NCBI RefSeq assembly: GCF_914767665.1
Contig: NC_059506.1
Coordinates: forward strand, 23,723,825 to 23,787,824
Direction: 5' to 3'
DNA: 64,000 bases
Source of the DNA: Harmonia axyridis
Lineage: Eukaryota > Arthropoda > Insecta > Coleoptera > Coccinellidae
The notes under the pieces are model-generated. The model saw nothing but the letters and a program-made list of their open reading frames with translations, did not search any database and had not been told where the DNA came from. The position numbers and the translations under genes were made by a program. Below are positions 1 to 14,112 of the stretch, one piece after another. Numbering within the stretch: position 1 is the stretch's first letter; the number at the start of each line of letters is the position of its first letter.

Positions 1-95
1 CGACAATGAAGAAATAATCGCCGAAACTGAGGCCTTTTTTGAAGCGAAATAATAAAGTTGAATAATAAAATCGAATTTTGCCTTTTATACCTATA
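1..95 (+). mobile_element. 3' end of an irritans-type mariner transposase (relic, cut by window edge)
   Basis: From base 2 the reading frame gives DNEEIIAETEAFFEAK and then a stop. This matches the region near the C-terminus of irritans-subfamily mariner transposases. The stretch GTTGAATAATAAAATCG that follows resembles the very end of such genes (Val-Glu-stop), so the residues between were lost in a small internal deletion. The rest of the element lies before the window. No activity is expected. Confidence 0.7.
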
Positions 96-1837
96 ATACT
101 GCAGTTACGTAGTTTTCAATGGGCGAATGAATGAACGAGCGCTGCGAAGCTTCTATGCTTTCCTCTTTTTATCTTGACCATTCGATATGAACATAGAAGG
201 GAGACTTCGAAAAACGTGAAAACATACCATAAAAACTAGATATTTCATCAGAAACACAACAAAGAGCTGAAAGTGCTTTGCTCATTTTGAGGAAGTAAAT
301 AAGAGATGGATTTATACAACATGCGATTAAAAATATTATGCACATTCAAAGTAATTAGGCCACAAAATATCGTGACCATTACATATCTACAATTAGGAAC
401 ATCTATCGTAATAAAACATTAGGGACAATTGGACTCTGTCCTAAATCTTTTAGATCGTAAGAGATTATGATGTTCCGAATTTGTCATTGAATCTTTATTT
501 ACTGCCTCGTAGCCTTTTGTTCATTCATAAATTCTTTAGATGAATGGAGATAATGAGTTTGTCAAAGGTCGATACAATTTTTTCACTCTTATCTATCCAT
601 AACCTACATTTCTATTCATCATTCGAAAAATAATGCAATTTTTCTCACACAAGATTGTTATTCCCATTTCAATGAGAACAAGGAATACTTTAGCTATTAA
701 ACTATTGAAAACGGAACTTCGAGATTGAAAACTTTCCATTGTCCACTATTCTATATCATATTAATTTAATTTATTGATTACATCTGATATAATTGATTCG
801 AATATGAATTAATTTTTGATTTTAAGAATTAATTGATTGTATTCTCGAAGCTAATGATCAATTCCTTTTGAGTGGAAACGATTTTTGAGTTTAATTTTTC
901 ACATGTGCCCTGACTCTTCTGACACTCAGCATCAAATTTTGTATAAGATTTTTAATGGATCCTTTTAACAAGAAAATATGATCTTTTGATGCTGGGAACA
1001 GAGAAATCATTAGCGAAATATCCATTCTTTAAGAGGCTTCATCCAAGATGACTTTCTCGTGATCTGATAATCTAACTACTCCTCCCTCCTTGGCGTTTTC
1101 GAGATTCCAATACTTTTCAGGAAGAGTGAAGCAATCTCTAACGTTCCTCTGATTTACCGTCCTTTTCTTCCACTTACAAGAATTCAAAATACGTTCTTAC
1201 ATCGTTATTTTTAATTAAAAAAAAACAACGGTTTTTTCAGCCTCTAACAAGGCTTTTTGTAAAATATTTTTCTCTATTTCAGTATCGTAATGAGTTCATT
1301 ACAGTTCTAAAAACAGTGCTGAACTAATTACAGCATCTTTTTCAGATATATTTTTCGTTTTGTGGTTGTATATACTGACTTCCAATTCAATCAAATTTCA
1401 ACAAACGTTAATATTTTTCAATATAATATAATTTTGATATAGTGAAATGATTTGCAACATTATTCGCAAATTTTCTTGATTCTGGTGATGTTAAATCGAT
1501 TAGATATAACTACAGACATAACTCACGGATTTAGTGCGTAATTGTAAATTATTTCAAAATTCGAAACGTGCGATTCATATTCATATTTCGTAATCTGTCA
1601 ATTTTCGTAACAGTCACACCAACTGCCAAGATACAATACAAATGTCACTAGGATGTATAATCTGAATTTTTCATTGAATTTCGACAATATTTCACAAAAC
1701 TTGACTGAAATAGAGAAAATATCGTCTAATACTCGTTGCAGAAGGCAATTCCAACACTCTTGCGTTCGAATTTCACATTCGTGTTGGAATAGGAGCCCAT
1801 TCTGCAACTTGTTTTAGAATATACTATTATGTGAAAA
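96..1837. other. AT-rich intergenic DNA, nothing recognised
   Basis: Only short chance reading frames are present. I see no splice-compatible exon, RNA gene or recognisable transposon protein on either strand. Confidence 0.5.
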
Positions 1838-2020
1838 TTCGGAAATTTATATCATGCACATATTTATTCTTCAGAGGAAAATTCATCTAATTCCTTTATT
1901 CCATTCCAAAAAAAATTGATAAATAAGGACTTTCCACAATGACGAACTCTTTAAAATGATTAATAGTGAAAAACTCATATAAATCGATGGTCTCTAGCGT
2001 AAAATAAAGCGTATTAATTG
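1838..2020 (-). repeat. Dispersed repeat, copy 1 (inverted relative to copy at 14.1 kb)
   Basis: The reverse complement of this stretch aligns over about 180 bp with 14113-14300. Shared blocks include GCTTTATTTTACGCTAGAGA, a run ending TTTTTCACTATT and GAATTAGATGAATTTTCC. Divergence is moderate (scattered substitutions and small indels). No coding capacity is visible; it is probably a short non-autonomous element of unknown family. Confidence 0.7.
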
Positions 2021-3259
2021 AAAGAGTAAAGAATACAGATACCTACACAATTTATAACTGAGGAACTGGGACAGAATATCTATCAAAATTTCGAAAAAAT
2101 CCTTGAATGAGTAGAAAATTGAAGAGTTAGAGAACTATTACAAAGGAAAAGGGGATACAATATTTCATGAAATTATGAAAATTTCGTAGATCAGATAATT
2201 TATCACCGACATTGCCTATCTGGGTGTCATAATATTATCTGAGATTAGACATCAAGATAGGAAAGTTTTCAAAGGTTATGGCATGTTGCAGAAAATAACT
2301 TGACGTCAGATATTATTCCAGATAGCTAACATAGAATAGGGTGGGATTGAAATTGGTGCAGAAAGGATGAAAAAATTTGAAATAATAATGTCGCATGCAT
2401 AACAATTTAATATTTGGTGTTTCAACTCCAAATAAACATTATGTAAGTATGTTCGTAAAGCAAATGTAATTCATGGGGTTCACAGGAATTAAATTTGTTA
2501 TTGTTAAGTTCTCCATATTATCGAAATCGATTTTCTCATCGAAACAAAACACGAATTTCGAGCAGGACAACTCTGCTTGGTCTACTGAATGAAGATTTTG
2601 TTACCTTTTTTTATTTGTTTTGCTCTTAGTTTTTAATTCTTTATTATTGAATAAAATTCGGAAATATATTGTGAATAAATACTTATATTTGATTGAAATT
2701 AATTGTAAAGCTTTGCAGCTGAATGAAAATCATTACGATTCTTATACCAGTAATTAGAATTATGAACTTCGAGGGTTGAGTCTTTCCTTTCGATAAAAAA
2801 TTATTTAATCTGCTACTGAAGGTACGTATTCCGTTTTCATTTCGATCTTATCAAAGAAAACCACAAGACCATCAATTTTATGGGACACAAGACTGATTTG
2901 AATTCAGCACTAACATGTTCAACAACTGCAATCATGTTTACTGTATTTCTTTCGTGATCAGAATTCAGAATTCAGCTTTAATCACACCTAACACCAAGTC
3001 AAATGCCATAATCATGTCGAGGATATAATTATGTGGATTCATTGATCCATACCATTGAAGGAATTGACAGCAGATGTAGAAATAGCATCTATTAAGTTTA
3101 ATTGAACAGGTAGGTTGCGAACAATCATCGATTTGCCTTGTGGCCTAGCCCACGATTCGCAATTTTCCACCTTTGGAAAATGGGAAATTGCGGTTTAATT
3201 ATTCTAATTACCTCTATCGATCAATACTATGTATTGTAATAATCAATACTTTATAAATA
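2021..3259. other. Intergenic DNA, nothing recognised
   Basis: AT-rich sequence without supportable genes or repeats, ending at the TA next to the fold-back element. Confidence 0.45.
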
Positions 3260-4080
3260 CAATGTGTCCGTAAAGTATGGAACAAATTCATTTTTAGCTA
3301 AACAGACCATTCCTGAAACACGTCGTTTTTTGATTTGAATTTTCCGTATTTCAAAATGATAATCTAATATACAGGGTGAATAACTTCCGAGTAATTACGT
3401 CACCGTAATTTTTTTCAAATGGAACATCCCCATTTTGTCTCACTTTTCCGATTAATATAGCTGAGCTGATTCCAAAAATGTATCACATGTTGATTCCAAT
3501 TGGTACGGGGTGGATAAAAATACAATAGTTTTGTGTGTGCTCATAAAGTAACGCGTAACATTCTTCATTAGTTAAATTAACAATATTATCAAAAAAAGTT
3601 ATTTTCTAGCGGCAATTGGTTTGAATGTAACACCCTGTAGTTTGTTACATTTTTAGATTAATAAAAATGTATAAAAATAAGGAATAATTTCTTTCATATT
3701 CAGTCTGCTAGACCACAAGTACCAAACATTTTTGGAAACAGATCATTTTTATTAATCTAAAAATGTAACAAACTACAGGATGTTATATTCAAACCAATTG
3801 CCGCTAGACAATAATTATTCTTTATAATATTGTTGATTTAACTAATAAAGAATGTTACGCGTTACTTTATGAGCACACACAAAACTATAGTATTTTTGTG
3901 TTTCATTAAAAAAAAAAATTGCCGGTGACGTCATTACTCGAAAGTAATTCCCCCTGTACATTAGATTATTATTTTAAAATATGGTAAATTAAAATAAAAA
4001 ATGGACGTGTTTCAGGATTATTTCTCAAAATGGTCTATTTAGCTGAAAATGAATTTGTTCCATACTTTACGGAAACAGTG
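3260..4080. mobile_element. Long terminal-inverted-repeat (fold-back) element with TA target site
   Basis: The left arm (3260 to about 3668) is an imperfect reverse complement of the right arm (about 3752-4080), around a loop of roughly 80 bp. The outer ends share GTCCGTAAAGTATGGAACAA, and TA dinucleotides lie at 3258-3259 and 4081-4082, the insertion signature of Tc1/mariner-type elements. Each arm also contains a sub-terminal TACAGGGTG-like block and CACCCTGTAG-like blocks. There is no transposase, so it would depend on an enzyme supplied elsewhere. Confidence 0.8.
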
Positions 4081-6032
4081 TATATTAAGTGACGGATGAA
4101 TTGTATCTTTAATATTAAAGTACTTTTTTCAACGGGTTTTTCAAAGGCTTCAAACCTTGTTGAGAACCTTGACAGAAAACTTTCCAAGTTTGGCTCATGT
4201 TTGGATGTTGTCAGAATCATTTAGACCCTTCACTGACTGCGAATTCTCAGTACAATGAGAAAAACATTATAGACTATTTTGAAAATCAGCTAGAAAATTT
4301 AAGGTAAGCCAGCAATAAAACTAGAAATTAAACCTAGTGGTCTTAACATTCTATAATCAAATATTTGCTGTATAGCAAACTTAAATATTAGCAAATAAAT
4401 GAAACTACGATATAATTAGAATAAACAAAATTGTGGCATAGCCATAAAAGACAAAGGAACAGAAGAAACTGCAACAAAATCTCGTCATGACGTCAATTCT
4501 TCATCACTGATCCAGATGAGAGAATAAAAGAGGAAATAAGAAAGTAAATAGTCAAGGTAATTTTTGTTGAGGAACTTTTTTGACAATGCGCCAAAGTCTG
4601 TGGAAATAGTGAATGAATTAAATTGTAATTTCACCAATGTAAATAATTTCAAATGTTCAACTATAATATTTATGTTGACCTGCTGTGAACGAACAAAATA
4701 GTAATTTTTTGTAGCTCACACAAATATAGCCTTCGAGTATTATTTCACTGAAAATTCTAGACGATAAAAAATGAATAATTCATTAAATTCAGATACAACA
4801 GCTGGGAGTAGTAGATTTAGATCTACTGACTTATAGATCTGCTAAGGAGGTAGATCCGCTAGTTTAATTGTTCGATTTTGTATTGCATGTAAACTATTTG
4901 CTTATAATTTTGTTTAAATCCGTGTTCTCATTCGATTTTATTATTTATGCAGGTATGAAATAATTCATATATCTGATTATTGATTTATCTATTCAATATA
5001 TCCTATTCAATATTAAGTAGTCCAGCCGAATAGCTTCATCTTTTGTCTTAGTAAATCTACTAATAAGGTAGTTTCGCTTGTTTGACTTTATATTGGATAT
5101 TCCTAATGCATCTTATAATATTTTATTTTTATTTCTCGTCTCAAATTGCGTTATTTATGTACGTATTTACTATTAAATTGAGTGGATTATTGAGGACATA
5201 TTCCATCAGATAATGGTCGTTTCTCCTATTTCCACTTATCTCAAAATCGCAAGGGGTCCAAAAATTTGTTGATATCCTCGGAAAGAATCATTTCTGATAC
5301 ATAAATTCATATGATTCAGAAGGGAATTTGGTAATGAATGCATCAATACTCCTCTTTCAGATTGAAATCTCAGACGGAATTTAATAAAAATTCATGAGTT
5401 TTTTTCATTCTGACACCACTGTCATGTATGCATTCCATATTTTCGTGAACCATCATGCTTGACGAGTGACAAGCGAATTCGATTATAATTGTGGAAGAAA
5501 CTTCTTTGTATTGCATCCAAAAATACCTGCTTGTGCTTTGTGTAAGGGGAACACCTATGACCGGAATCGGTAGTGAGTCATCAAGCTGTGGCCCCAGGGT
5601 AGTATTTTACAAATGACGCATTGATGGGTCCCACAAAGAAGAAATTTTGGTTTATGTGTTAGCCTTAATTGCATCACTTTCTCGTTTTAGGAATTTTAAC
5701 AGTTATTATGTAGTTTGGAATAATTGGGTCATTGTCACAGTAATTTTTCACAGTATCGACGATTTGGTAGCTGATGGGCCATTAATTATTTGTTGTGATA
5801 GATTGCTGCGAAATTATGCAACGCAAAATTGCTTCGCATTTAATTCAATCGAGTTTTTTTGTGAACTGAACCAAGATGAGCAAATGATGATAATTGCTTT
5901 TAATTATGAGATTATGAAGTCGGAATGTTATGGGAAAAATCAGTACGGTTTCGAAATGAAATGATTAGCTAATTGTGCAAAAACTTAGATCGGAATTTTT
6001 TTATTTTCAGAAATATACAATTCTGATTTTTA
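4081..6032. other. Intergenic DNA
   Basis: No supportable gene. One open frame at 5647-5964 (105 codons, + strand) starts at TTG, resembles nothing I recognise and has no convincing splice context. Confidence 0.4.
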
Positions 6033-6975
6033 TAACAGGTTTTTTTTTTCGAGGTATATAACTTGAAGTTGGTATTACTGTTCAAGATGGCGACCGATTT
6101 AACAGCTGTCAAGTGATTTATTCTCAGTTTGGTTTGGCAATTTATCATAAATAGACTCACTCATGAACAACGCTTGCAAATAGTGCAATTTCATTTCGAA
6201 AATAATGGTTCTGTGCGGAATACGTATCGCGCACTACGTCCATTTTACTTTATTTAGCGATGAAGCGCACTTCTGGTTGAATGGCTACGTCAACAAACAA
6301 AACTGCCGCATTTGGAGTGAAGCTAATGCTCAAGTGTATGTCGAAACACCGTTACATCAAGGAAAACTGACTGTTTAGTGCGCTTTATGTGCTGGTGGAA
6401 TCATTGGTCCGTACTTCTTCAAAAACGATGATGGCCAGAACGTTACAGTCAATGGTGATCGGTATAGAGCCATGATTACTAACTTTTTCATTCCTGAATT
6501 GAACAACCATGATGTCAAGGAGCTGTGGATCCAACAAGACGGCGCAACATATCACACAGCTCGTGCCACAATCGATTTATTGAAAGACACTTTTGGTGAC
6601 CGCCTAACTTCACGTTTTGGACCTGTGAATTAGCCTCCAAGATCTTGTGATTTAACACCGCTAGACTACTTTCTGTTGAGCTATGTAAAGTCATTGGTCT
6701 ATGCGGATAAGCCACAGACCCTTGACCATTTGGAAGACAACATTCGCCGTGTTATTGGCGATATACGGCCACAAATGTTGGAGAAAGTCATCGAAAATTG
6801 GACGTTCAGATTGGACTACATCCGAGCCAGCCGTGGCGGTCATATGCCAGAAATCATATTTAAAATGTAATTTCACAAGATTATCTTGCGGATAAATAAA
6901 ATTCATGTCAATCGAATAATCCATCGTTGTTTTATTGCAATTTAAAGTTCTATAGCTCTAAAAAAAAACACCCTT
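6033..6975 (+). mobile_element. DD41D (rosa-type) mariner, internally deleted copy 1
   Basis: Terminal repeats (AGGT followed by a T run on the left; an A run followed by CACCCTT on the right) are flanked by TA. The N-terminal part is followed by a large internal deletion. The catalytic region then resumes with FSDEAHFWLNGY, the second aspartate in the context QQDGAT, and the third in LTPLDYF. The second and third aspartates are separated by 41 residues in the intact version of this stretch. In-frame stops (for example TAG after the PVN motif and after LTV) show it is dead. The C-terminal 64 codons (6676-6870) remain open. Confidence 0.85.
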
Positions 6976-6984
6976 TATATCTCT

Positions 6985-7385
6985 CTCGATATTTATCTGC
7001 TTCCTGATTTTTGCTTTTCTTACTCACTCTTATATCGATCTTTCACGACTTCTCAAAAAGTCCATCTCTGTGGCCAGCAATTTTTTCTGTTAGTTTAATT
7101 CGAATCCCATATATTTGAGCCATACAACATAATGCTTTGAACTATTGATTTGTAGACAAACATTTTTGTTTCATTCTTGATATTTTTTCGTAGGTAGGAA
7201 ATTGAGTGCTCCAATGATTTTCTGTCCTTTGTTATTCTCTCTTGAATATTATTGTTACTTTTTCCTTCTTCATTGAAGATGACTCCTTGTTACTCTGCTT
7301 TGTTGATGTTATTTATCGAGATTTGTTACTGGTCATTCGCACTTAGTATGATTCATTGTGAGACATATGTCTTGTATACTCCATA
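6985..7385 (-). mobile_element. Non-LTR retrotransposon (LINE) reverse-transcriptase C-terminal fragment
   Basis: On the minus strand the translation runs GVIFNEEGKSNNNIQERITK, then FVYKSIVQSIMLYGSNIWDS, and ends at a stop. This is the typical region after the catalytic domain of insect LINE reverse transcriptases (a [Y/L]GVIF start, then YKSIV..I.LYGSEIW). A frame-shifted continuation resembles the TEMDFWRR segment that usually follows. It is 5'-truncated and broken, as expected for an old insertion. The clade is not resolved. Confidence 0.75.
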
Positions 7386-10300
7386 ATTTTTCTAACCATT
7401 TAGTTTAAATCTTGCTGATTTTTAGTAATTACGATTGAACTTTTTGAAAGCAAATTTTCAGTGATTAATTTAATAATTAATGATTTTTAGTGATTACGAT
7501 CTGGCCACCATATGCTTACATAAAAAACCCCTTTCTTGAGAACCACAAAAGCTATTGCTATAAGGTTAGAAGAAAAAATGTACCACAGTGCATGTAAAAT
7601 TTGCAGTTATTTTTATTTGCTCTGGGCTATCTTCCAAGGAAGAAAAAGAGGAATTCTAAGGTGTTGTTAATTGCTAAATGCATGATATCAGCACATATCA
7701 TTTCGCAAATATAAGTGCACTTTACATCATTTAAATACTCCACCCATTGGTTTCTTTCACTTTTCTTCATTATGATATTCAAACCGTAAAACGACTCAAT
7801 ATTTCGCATTCTTCTAAGCAAGAAATATCAATCGTATACTTACATGCTACAAATACAGAATCATGAGAAATGTTTATTTCCTCAGGGTAGGAGGTAAGTG
7901 AAAGAACGTATTCCTTGGATTACCATTGACATTGAAATTGGAATATTTTATTCAAATAGTACATGGTTTATGCATTATTCAACATTAATATGAATAATTG
8001 GATTAATTTATCGAGGGATTGGTTTGAACCTAGCCAATCGGACACTCACCTACAAGTAGCTTTCACTGTAGTTTTTCGATTCCAATTTTCTAATCGAATC
8101 AGTAATTCGGATGTCACTTCGGCTAAGTAATCGTAAAGAAGATCTTGGTAATGATTTAGTAGGATGTGTTTATGAGTCATAATCGCTGGTAGAGGTTATT
8201 ATTTATTCATTGGAGAATTGACTAGTGTCGGTACGATTAGAATATTTATATGTATGTGTATATTGATGAAAACGATTAAAATTTCAATAATCGAATATAG
8301 TCCCTGCACGTTTGTCCACGAGGAATAGATAGCTACTATTTCCGAATTTTGAGCTGAGAATTGCCGCCAATAATTGGATTTAACTCATTGATGAAGAATT
8401 TGGGGTGAAGATCCATTTTTTCAGTCCGCCTAGTTTTTGTGAACACCAACTGAATTTGACGATAGAATGTGGAATACTTCAATAGTTTTACAGTTATACC
8501 CACAAAAAATAAGATATATCAATAATTGAAAAACACTGGAATTAAGGAATGGGGATAAAGAGATTAGGGAAATTAAAAAATGTTTTTTTGAGAAATTTCT
8601 ATATCTCAATATCTATTCATCAGATTCCACTGAAATTTTATGCATATTTAATGTTCTTGGATTAGGTTATCCAAAAACTCATTTCTTCAATAATAGGAAA
8701 ATTGTTTCAAGAAATTGGTAAATAATATTGTGTTAAAATATCACGTAATTTTATATATTCATGGCATATCACTTTCTGAATTGATTGGGTAACGAAATTT
8801 CTAGAAAACATTATACAGGGAGATTTATCAAAAACTATTTCATGATTTCAATCGATTTTTTACTTTGGTTGCAAATTGAGACATGGATTACAGAGAAAAA
8901 ATAAATTCTCATCCAGAATTGCAACAGAAAATAGAGAGTCACGAATGTGAAAAAAAATAATAGGCAAAGGTTTTTTGATCTTAATAAATCTTTGCCTACG
9001 CAAGATCATAAAATAGACTCAAGCAAATGGTGATAATTATAAACATATACTTTGAAGTTGAATATTAACGATTTTGTTACCAAATTGGCTCAAATAAAAA
9101 ACGTTTCAAGAGATTTTATTTTTGTTTTTAGATTTATTATTGTTATACATCAAGGAATAAAGTTTTTATAAATTAAAAATTTATTGAACTTTTTAGAAGC
9201 AAATAACTGGATAACATCAAATGAATAACATTAAAAAAAATTTTTATGAAAATGTTGTTGTTTGTAGAATTCAACATTATGTAATTTTTTTACTTAGAGT
9301 TCAGCAGAAAAAATCACTAAATACCACCAAGTGTAACTAGCGGCCTCTATAAGCAATACTCAATTAGAGTTCGAATTGGTAATCCTCATACAGAAAAAAA
9401 AACAAAATTGCCAATTTTCAAATGGAAATTGTAAAAACAAAAAATAATCGCGTAAATCAAAATCCACGTTAGAAGTTTAACACCCGGTATCTCGGAAACT
9501 AGGACTTTTATATAAGGCATGTTGGGCAGAAGCATCATATTTTGTGGTCTATAATCTACAATTCAGAGATTGGACATTCCTAATGGATCTCCCTGTTTAA
9601 ATACAAAACAAATTCAAAAAAAGCATTTTAAAGATTCTTACTTCACGTCAGTAAACTATCTTTTCGATCTAGGTATCTCAAAGTGAATTATATTCAGCTG
9701 AAGAACTTTTTCATCCCACTTTACGTTGCTGGCTGTTTTATTACACCTGGAGTAGATTTTCGTGTTCCCCTTTATAGTGGATCAAAAATGATCCTCTTAA
9801 CTTAAAGGCATCAATATTGATGGAACCGTAAAGGCAAAAAAACCTGGGAAGACCATTTACGACTCCTGAAAAATTTTAGGAAAGCCACAGGGAATTCTAT
9901 GTTTTCTGCTATCGTAAAACTCAAATGAATTTTCGATGATATGAGTTCATTCACTTCAGAAAGTTTGTATCTTTTTCCAGGCACGTGGATTCATATGTTA
10001 AAGAGTGTAACTGTAGAATGTCATGGTCATTCGAATCCATGTCTCACCATTAGCAATTTGATTAAATTCGCTCCAAATTCTACATGAATGTTTTGTTTTA
10101 TCTTCATTTGAACCAATTTTCAATTATGTAGTTCGATTTTCTACTAATATTCCATCAGGTGTACATATGTATTTTTTGTTTGTTTTAAGAAACCAGAAAC
10201 CGAAAGAAAATAATTAATAAAATAGTAAGATCTTGAATTTGAAATCCACCTCTTCCGAAATAACAATTCATCGCTTTGAAATGGAAATAGAGAAGTTCGC

Positions 10301-11310
10301 AAATTTGTTTATGGATTTTCCTTTTACCGTGACATTGCAATAATGGTTGAGAGTCATATTAGTCGGTGTTAAGAGTTAAACACATCTGTGTCCGTACCTC
10401 AAATGGTCAATAAACGCATTTAAATTATCATTAGTTATTATAATATTATAATTCATTTTAATTGCTAATTTTGAATGCATAATTAACCTTATCATTTAAA
10501 ACCGCATATAATAACTGATTAAAAACATAATGGTATGATTATAGAATGTTACCATAGAAGTAAGAGTGTTAGGGAATTATCTCAACAGGTGAAAGAACCT
10601 TATTTTCTGCAGTGATTTGTTTTTATCATCTTTAATGATGAACCTGCAGAATTGTTAGGAACATATTTTCACTCTCTTAAGTTGACAGTTTTCATTTTGC
10701 ATTTAAGTTTTTTTGAGGATGATTGAAATTTGTATCTTTTTATTTTATTTCTGCGGCATGATTATTTTAGCATTTTTATATATCTCCTCACAATCGTGTC
10801 ACGTGTCTGAAATTATCCGAATTTTTAGCAGGTATGGTTTTAAAGGAAAAGATTCGACTCATCGATAACGAATCAGAGGTCAAATTCAATTATGTCCTTC
10901 CGACCGTAAACTCGATAATTCTCAAACAGTAAAAGCTAAATTCTTGAAATCTTCAGGGTAATTTGGGATCTCAAATTAGTTGAGTCTTTAATGAGTGAAA
11001 TTCAACTAGGGGCTTCCGTAAATATGGCAGTTCGGAATTTTTTCCTGTTAATTTAAGAACTGTTGATCTACATGCAAATTTTCTTTTGGGTATTAAATAA
11101 CAATTCCAAACTTCGTGAAAAATTTCATGTTGAGCGGATAACCATTATCATAGAAAATTCATGAAGAATACAAAAAAATGGAGGTACTGACGTAAAGTCA
11201 GGAGCTTTTGAACGCTTGTTCATTTATGCGTTAATTGAACCCTTGGAGGCCACCTAACTGTATTTACCTAGGTGTACAAAGAGTTTCATCATAAACTGGA
11301 AAAACGCCAA
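7386..11310. other. Intergenic DNA with scattered short repeat pieces
   Basis: No gene can be supported. A 9-bp stem (TAGGCAAAG with CTTTGCCTA) forms a small hairpin at about 8960-8998. TACAGGGAGAT at 8815 and ATCTCCCTGT near 9590 could be the two ends of one degenerate element, but the arms between do not pair. The stretch near 11180-11225 (CTGACGTAAAGTCAGG and after) recurs in part, inverted, near 23690. Confidence 0.4.
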
Positions 11311-11374
11311 TAGATGACACCGTAAGAATCATAAAAATGTTATAAGGCAAAAATGATTCTTCCGGTGTCATCTA
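11311..11374. repeat. 22-bp inverted repeat (hairpin)
   Basis: TAGATGACACCGTAAGAATC at 11311 pairs with GATTCTTCCGGTGTCATCTA ending at 11374, with one mismatch and a loop of about 20 bp. It lies ten bases before the fold-back element and has no partner gene. Confidence 0.7.
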
Positions 11375-11384
11375 CCCAACTATA

Positions 11385-12430
11385 CAGGTTGTTCTAGATT
11401 TTAGTGCAATAATTTTGGCTACGGATAGAACAACTCTTTTCATGAAAAAAAACATATAACCAAACAACCTTCTTTTTCTAGGTACAGGGTGTTAAAGTTA
11501 AAAAAAAAAAAAGTTTTTTACATATAACTCTAGTATTATTCCTTTCATTGTCTTAATTTTTGAGTATTGAAGTCTTGATAATGTAATGTTCGAATTAGCT
11601 AAGTATCTTCTGCTAAACTCATTCAGTGGCGTAGATATAGGGAAGCAATGATCCTTTTCTTATTGAAAATGGTTTCATATCTGAAATCAACAGAGCATCA
11701 TTAAAACAAAGGTCCCTTGAATTATTTTCATAGAAATTACCATTTTCGAGATGATCGAATACAAACCAAACACTTTTCACAAAAATCTAGAAAAATTAAT
11801 TTAGTGTGTTATAACGCTTTCAGATGGTACACTCAAACAATGAAATATTTTTCATTGTTTAAGGGTCTTATGATTTTTTTTCTGGAATCTTTAATTAAAT
11901 ACCACCTGAAAGCGTTATAACACACTTAATTAATTTTTCTAGATTTTTGTGAAAAGTGTTTGGTTTGTATTCGATCATCTCGAAAATACGTCAATTTTTA
12001 AATTTTCTTCTATCATTAATGGGAAGATTTGAAAAATTTATTTTTGTAGATTTTCGTGGATATAGGGTTTTTTTTTGTTTTCAATTATCTCGAAAATGGT
12101 ACATTCTATGAAAATAATTCAGGGGACGCTGTGTTGATTCCAGAAATAAAACAATTTTTTTCGATAAGCAAAAGATCATCACACCCCTATATCTACGCCA
12201 CTTGATAAGTTTGGCAAGAGACACTCACCTGATTTTAAACGTCATACTATCAAGACTTTAATACCGAAAAATTAAAATAATGAATGTAGTGATACTACTG
12301 TTTATTTTTCAAACTTAAACACCCTTTATCTCGAAAACGAAACTTGTTAGGATATATGTTATATCAACTTATCATCGTAAAAAGAGTTGTTTTATCCGTT
12401 AAAGTAATTGCACTAAAATCTGGACCGCCC
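11385..12430. mobile_element. Long fold-back element (about 1.05 kb palindrome) with TA flanks
   Basis: Left arm 11385-11840 and right arm about 11905-12430 are imperfect reverse complements. Paired blocks include AGATTTTAGTGCAAT at the ends, the sub-terminal GTGTTAAAGTT type block, AGTGGCGTAGATATAGGG, and an almost perfect inner stem reading GTGTGTTATAACGCTTTCAG. Both ends are bordered by TATA. The 67-codon frame at 11717-11920 lies across the palindrome and is not a gene. Confidence 0.8.
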
Positions 12431-14112
12431 TATATATGTTTGTCCAGTTTTTAATGAAACGCCCTGTATATCTGCATCTATCCAATAAAGGCGTTTATTA
12501 TATGTGGTCCGCAAAAGTGCTCTTGACTTCACGTCAGTACATTTCTCATTTGTTTGTCAATATTCTTCTGGAATTTATTATGATTTTGGGTACGCAAAAT
12601 TTCATCTTCAATTTTGTAATTTATATACCAATTTTCATAGCGATCTAAAATTGTTGGAACCTTGTGTTCGGGAGATGCAGACAGCCGTGCGATTTTAACG
12701 TTTTGCTTAACACGGTGAATTTGTAAGGATATCCGGTAAAATGTTATTTCTGTATACACAGGTGGAATGACAACTGGCAATTCTCATCTAGGGGAACTAG
12801 AATGACGTGTCGTAGTAAAGGTCTCTTGCCGGACGAAACGAAGTTGTTTAGATAAATTAATTTATTGTCTAGAAAGTGAAAACTTACCAAGGAAAGTTCA
12901 ACCGATTAACTGTTACGAAATGAAACTTTCAATTGTCTGGGACATTACAGTTTAATTATACTTGTCACTAATTGTTATCGGTCAGGTAATAATGATGGAT
13001 TCCAAGGCAAAAAAGTTAAGTATGTATATCGACTGATGTGTACGCGAAAAAAAATATTTTTTTTTTAAATTTATGAATCCGAAACTATTAGAGATAGAAT
13101 TGTATAACAAGGAATAATATAACTGGTATCATCGCAACTAACAATTATTATGAATTCCATAATTATGAATTTCCATCTAACACCAGTTTTGAAATTATTA
13201 GAATTAATTTTTTTTTTTTCAGAAAACTTTCAAATTTTCATCTGAAATCTAAAGGAAATCTACTGAATAGTTTATGAAACCTGCCAAAAATACGTCCATG
13301 GAATATAAATTATCAATTTCAATTTATTAATTTGATAATAATGAATTCTATGAAAAAATGATAGTTTTCACACAAGTAAAATATATTTTTATAATACTTA
13401 AGAATAAAATAATTACATACATGAATATCAGTGTCACATTTCAGAATTCTTCAACCAAATTCAAAATTTACAACATTTTTGTGGACACAACAGAAATAAA
13501 TTCAATGTAAATTGTCAACTAACTATGCTGCTTTTAGCCCAGAGTTCTACTATTTCCTCATAACACAAAATATCTAAATCTAATATAATACAATTTTTTC
13601 ATGAATATACATGGATGTATAGTGGATGATCAGAGTTATTAATTTTCGATTTTTGGATTCTTAACATCCCAAAACATTGAGTGAAAATTAAAGAGAGGAT
13701 ACAACAATTCTAATCTGAGTTTTTGTTTAAAGACTGTAGTTCCGCAGATCCACGTGAACATACACATAGACATACATAGAGATAAAAATGGTTCCTTTCT
13801 CACTTTTTGACATTTTTTCTGTCGCTTCATTTCGATATGTTTATTATAGTTGTTGTGCATTAATATTTGATATGGGATATTTTGTAATGAAAGTAATATA
13901 ATACTCAATGCTCAATATTAATATAAAACTTCAATTTGAAGTAGACTAATTCTTTTATTTTCCACATTTAGAATTGGAATGCCAACAGAACATTATTATT
14001 ATAAATAAAAACATTTTTGCTGGAATAAGTGCCACAATCATATTGCGTTCCATGGATATTATGATTCAACAATTGGGGAAGGTTCTATACCGTCTCAGCG
14101 ACCAGTTCGAAA
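12431..14112. other. Intergenic DNA with repeat fragments
   Basis: CGCCCTGTATAT at about 12470 and GACTTCACGTCAGTAC at about 12524 look like pieces of the same class of short elements seen elsewhere in the window. I see no gene. Confidence 0.4.

Noticed and set aside
5647..5964. 105-codon + strand frame
   Set aside because: Starts at TTG, has no recognised domain and no convincing splice sites, and sits beside a dead mariner. Kept only as an unexplained frame.
8815..9600. Possible transposon bounded by CAGGGAGAT and ATCTCCCTG
   Set aside because: Nine-base ends can match by chance over this distance, and there are no further paired arms or clear target duplication.
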